Origin: Alligator mississippiensis
Lineage: Eukaryota > Chordata > Crocodylia > Alligatoridae
Reading direction: 5' to 3'
DNA length: 64,000 nucleotides
NCBI RefSeq assembly: GCF_030867095.1
Contig: NC_081827.1
Span: 217,623,810-217,687,809 of the forward strand
Shown here: piece after piece, positions 60,765 through 64,000 of the stretch
Layout: each line of letters begins with the position of its first letter
How positions within the stretch are numbered: the stretch's first letter is position 1
Translations under genes and position numbers: made by a program
The notes under the pieces: model-generated
Told to the model about the DNA's origin: nothing
Databases searched by the model: none
Seen by the model: the letters and a program-made list of their open reading frames with translations, nothing else

Positions 60765-61679
60765 GTATGTTAAATTTTCTTTTCTTTTCTAGGACCTACC
60801 TAGAGGCCTAATCTTGCCTTGAGATAACTCTGTGTCCACAGAGATTCCATGCTAGACAATCCAATGCTTAATTCTGGATCAATTTCCATTTTTGCAATTA
60901 GGAACTTTTATTAAACATGCACACACGCATCTCTCTATAAAAGGACATAAAGGTATATGTTCTAAAATACATGGGAAATAAAATTGATTAAACGAGGTTT
61001 TTTAGATAATATTTGTCTTTAAAAAAATCGCTTTCATAATGGTGATTTACTCTCCAATTAGGGATACCAGTTTGTTCTATAGCTTGGTTTGGCTTGGCTG
61101 TGAACAACATACACTTCTGAGAGCTGTAGCATTTTTTATACACTACACAATCTGAATAGTCTCAATCTGTTCCTTTTAAAAAATTAAACATAATGTTTAA
61201 GACATAAGTAATTTACAACTATTATTGGGAAAACAAGTGCTCAGTTAGCAAAGGGAATCATGGGTATTGGAAAAAGGACTGAATGAAGGTTGATCATAGA
61301 ACTAATTGCAGAGAAACTTCTCATTTAACTGAATAAGCAGTGGGGAAGGTGTAGAGTGTATAGTTAATGCAAGAGGACTAGAACCTACCTCAGTGACAGG
61401 CAAATACTAGAAAAATATATAGTTATGTCTAGAATGAAAGTAAGAAAGGTTAATAGATGAGGTAAGGTTCTTGAAGCAGACCAAATTGCATTCTAATTTG
61501 AAGGCTTATCAACAATTTAGTTAAATATTAATCTCTGTATTGTAAAAGAATAGCACTTTTGCTTATAAAATTAGGTTAAAATATTACCACCAAAGTCATC
61601 CTTAGTGATTTTCAAGCAGCGTTTCCTATTCTGTGCTGTGCCTGTGCTTGGAAGAACAAAGGTAGTGATCAGTCAGGGC
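60765..61679. other. Intergenic stretch, no recognised element
   Basis: AT-rich. Nothing was recognised. Confidence 0.5.
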
Positions 61680-61866
61680 AGCTAGGATCTGGAACCAACT
61701 TCCAAGGGAAGTGCTGCTGGCTTCTACCTTGGGGGTCTTTAAGAGGAGGTTAGATGAACAACTTTCTGGGATCGTTTGACCCCAGTACTTTTTCCTGCCA
61801 TGGCAGGGGGTCAGACTTGAAAATCTACTTAGGTCCCTTCCAACCCTACATCTATGAATCTATGAA
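61680..61866 (+). mobile_element. CR1 3' end, plus strand
   Basis: CTAGGATCTGGAACCAACTT, CCTTGGGGGTCTTTAAGAGG and GCAGGGGGTCAGACTTGA precede the terminal CTATGAATCTATGAATC at about 61,852-61,866. A short 5'-truncated copy similar to that at 55481. Confidence 0.88.
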
Positions 61867-62339
61867 TCAGAGGAACTTTTGGTTTATATCTCTAGCTCTT
61901 CAGTGTTTCCTAAGCAATCTCAGGCAAGCTCCATGTTTTTTTCTGTGCCTCAGGTTCCTCATCTACAAAATGGCATTTATAAAACTATATACAGGGATAC
62001 AGTGAAGACAAAGTTTGTAGAATACGTTTGAGATAGTTCCCTGGAAGAAGTGAGGGAAAGCTTTATGCAGAAAGACAGAATTCAGGTGCATTACTACTTC
62101 TCCTAAAGCCACTTAATATTTATAGCCAGACTATTAACAATATTAACCCCTTTGTTGATCTTTCCTACAGCTGCTGTTTTTTCTGCTGTGAATCAATTGC
62201 ATTCCAAAGAGGTTTGGAATGCTAAGAAATACTGTATTTAACATATTTTCAATGAATTAATTATTTGCTGGAAGCTGTTTTAATAAAATCTAGACAAATA
62301 ATGTAAATGGCCTAACTAATGAAACTACCATACAGAAAA

Positions 62340-63724
62340 CCATATCTAAGAAAGGGAAAAAGGATGACCCAGGGAACTACAGACGAGTCAGCCTCACCTC
62401 AGTCCCTGGAAAAATCATGGAGCAGATCCTCAAGGAATCCATTTCAAAGCACTTGAAGGCAAAAATGGTGATTGGAAACAGTCAACATGGATTCACCAAG
62501 GGTAAGTCATGCCTGACCAACCTGATTGCCTTCTATGACAAGGTGACTGGCTCTGTGGATGCAGGGAGACCTGTGGATGTGGTATACCTTGATTTTAACA
62601 AGCCTTTTGGTATGTTCTCCCACAGCATTCTTGGGGGCAAGCTAAGGAAATATGGGCTGGATATATGGACTGTGAGGTGGATAGAAAACTGGCTGGAGCA
62701 TTGGGCTCAGAGAGTAGGAATCAATGGCTTGATGTCTAGCTGGGAGCCAGTATCAAGGGGAGTGCTGCAGGGGTTGGTCCTGGAGCCAGTTTTGTTCAAT
62801 GTCTTCATCAATGACCTGGAAGACGGCATAAAGTGCACCCTCAGCAAGTCTGCAGATGACACCAAGCTGGGGGGATTAGTAGATACGCTGGAGGGTAGGT
62901 TTTAGAGTGACCGAGACAAATCGGAGGATTGGGCCAAAAGAAATGTCATGAGGTTCGACAAGAACAAGTGCAGAGTCCTGCACTTAGGATGGAACAATCC
63001 CATGCACTGGTATAGGCTGGCGGCTGGGCAGCAGCTCTGCAGAAAAGGACCTGGGGGTTACAGTGGACAATAAGCTGAATATGAGCCAGCAACATGTCCT
63101 AATTGCCAAGAAGGCTAACAGCATACTGGGCTGTATTGGTAGGAGTGTTGCCACTAGGTCAAGAAAAGTGATTATTCCCCTCTATTCAGCACTGGTGAGG
63201 CCACATCTGCAGTATTGTGTCCAGTGTTGGGCCCCCCACTATAGAAGGGATGTAGACAAATTGGAGAGAGTCCAGTGGAGGGTGACAAAAATGGTGAGGG
63301 GTCTGGGGGATATGACTTATGAGTAAAGACTTGGGGAACTGGACTTATTTAGTCTAGAGAAGAGGAGACTGAGATGAGACTTAATACCAGCCTTCAACTA
63401 CTTGAAGAGGGGTTTGAAAGAGGACAGAGCTACGCTCTTCTCAGTGGTGGCAGATGACAAAAAAAGGAGCAATGGTCTTAAGTTGCAGCAAGGGAAGTTT
63501 AGGTAACTTTAGAAATAATTTTATCTCTAGGAGGGTAGTAAAACACTGGAATAGGTTACCCAGAGAGGTGGTGGAAGCTCTGTCCTTGGGGGTTTTCAAA
63601 ACCCAGTTAGACAAAGCTTTGGCTGGAATGATCTAGTTGGGGATGGTCCTGCTTTGAGCAGGAGGTTGGACTAGATGACCTCCTGAGGTCACTTCTAACC
63701 CCGACTTTCTATGATTCTATAAAA
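62340..63724 (+). mobile_element. CR1 LINE 3' third with decayed reverse transcriptase
   Basis: The longest plus-strand CR1 remnant. The reverse transcriptase region reads from about 62,345 ([20 protein letters not shown]) through [30 protein letters not shown] (normally DFSKAF), [20 protein letters not shown] and [11 protein letters not shown]. The catalytic ADD pair is kept, but the preceding Phe is Ser. A TAG at about 62,903 and later frameshifts break it. C-terminal pieces ([40 protein letters not shown]) and the 3' terminus TATGATTCTATAAAA at about 63,710-63,724 follow in order. Confidence 0.93.
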
Positions 63725-64000
63725 CCAGAGACATAATATTAATTTAGTAGCATAAAGTGCTCCATTAAAAAGTATACAGATCTTTTGAAAAATTAGAAGC
63801 TACCACCTTTTCACAGTTTGGCTTTGACATCAAACTGTGCTATTTCAAGATTCGTATCTGTTCTAGGTCCTAGTTTCCTCTTATATTAGTAATGGCCACT
63901 TCTCTGTTTTAATTAGGGTGAAGTTTATTGCAATGTACCTGTTTCAACAAATAGCAAGTTCCCTTTGTTTGTAAACAACCAGTACTTTTGCTATTGAACC
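63725..64000. other. Intergenic end of window
   Basis: AT-rich sequence with no recognised feature. Confidence 0.5.

Noticed and set aside
26927..64000. GRB14 exons expected downstream of COBLL1 by synteny
   Set aside because: No open frame resembles GRB14 (for example its conserved N-terminal proline motif, RA, PH or SH2 regions). The gene probably starts beyond the window.

Overview
This window looks like vertebrate nuclear DNA, most likely from a sauropsid and probably a crocodilian or turtle. The evidence is spliced exons with GT-AG boundaries in long AT-rich introns, many CR1 LINE copies in both orientations, hAT, Harbinger-like and mariner-type DNA transposons, solo LTRs, and no Alu or L1 sequence. 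The species call is an inference from repeat content and is not proven.

Left part (about 1-26,450): the 3' two-thirds of one protein-coding gene on the + strand, recognised as COBLL1 (cordon-bleu WH2 repeat protein like 1). Eight exons are visible at 19-169, 583-657, 2654-2764, 11701-11962, 14756-14841, 16305-17899, 20590-20766 and 25165-25251. Their phases join without a break into 847 codons plus a TAG stop. They carry a KRRAP-type basic/proline motif, the long COBLL1-specific exon with the conserved KIGMTTYKIVPPKS block, a single C-terminal WH2 actin-binding motif, and the family's C-terminal tail. The N-terminal Cobl (ubiquitin-like) domain must lie upstream of the window. The 3'UTR runs to clustered AATAAA signals near 26,084-26,450.

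Introns of COBLL1 hold an old CR1/L3-like copy (about 1,600-2,300), a GC-rich hAT element (4516-5942), a solo LTR (6243-7474) sitting inside a copy of a second hAT family whose intact relative is at 9300-9711, a reverse-strand CR1 (about 12,353-13,446), a hAT element at 19019-19544 and a palindromic MITE at about 21,420-21,696.

Right part (26,450-64,000): apparently intergenic and repeat-rich. One unexplained exon-like open segment lies at 26777-26926, just past the COBLL1 poly(A) signals. In mammals the next gene on this side is GRB14, but no GRB14 exon was recognised here. The rest holds hAT elements of two terminal families with 8-bp target-site duplications (27909-28860, 30191-30536, 42517-~43126, 51775-54890, 60218-60756), a mariner-type MITE with near-perfect ends (40337-40556), Harbinger-like elements (33677-33856; 57233-59934, the latter with a decayed Myb/SANT-like domain), and CR1 LINEs, including a head-to-head nest (37326-38745) and a 3' half with decayed reverse transcriptase (62340-63724). 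The 3.1-kb hAT at 51775-54890 keeps a BED zinc finger fragment of its transposase on the minus strand and is itself interrupted by a second solo LTR (53004-53637).

No prokaryotic-type system, CRISPR array, rRNA or tRNA gene was seen. The most notable items are the orphan exon candidate, the nested transposon histories that can be read from target-site duplications, and a paralogous empty site that supports the first solo-LTR insertion.
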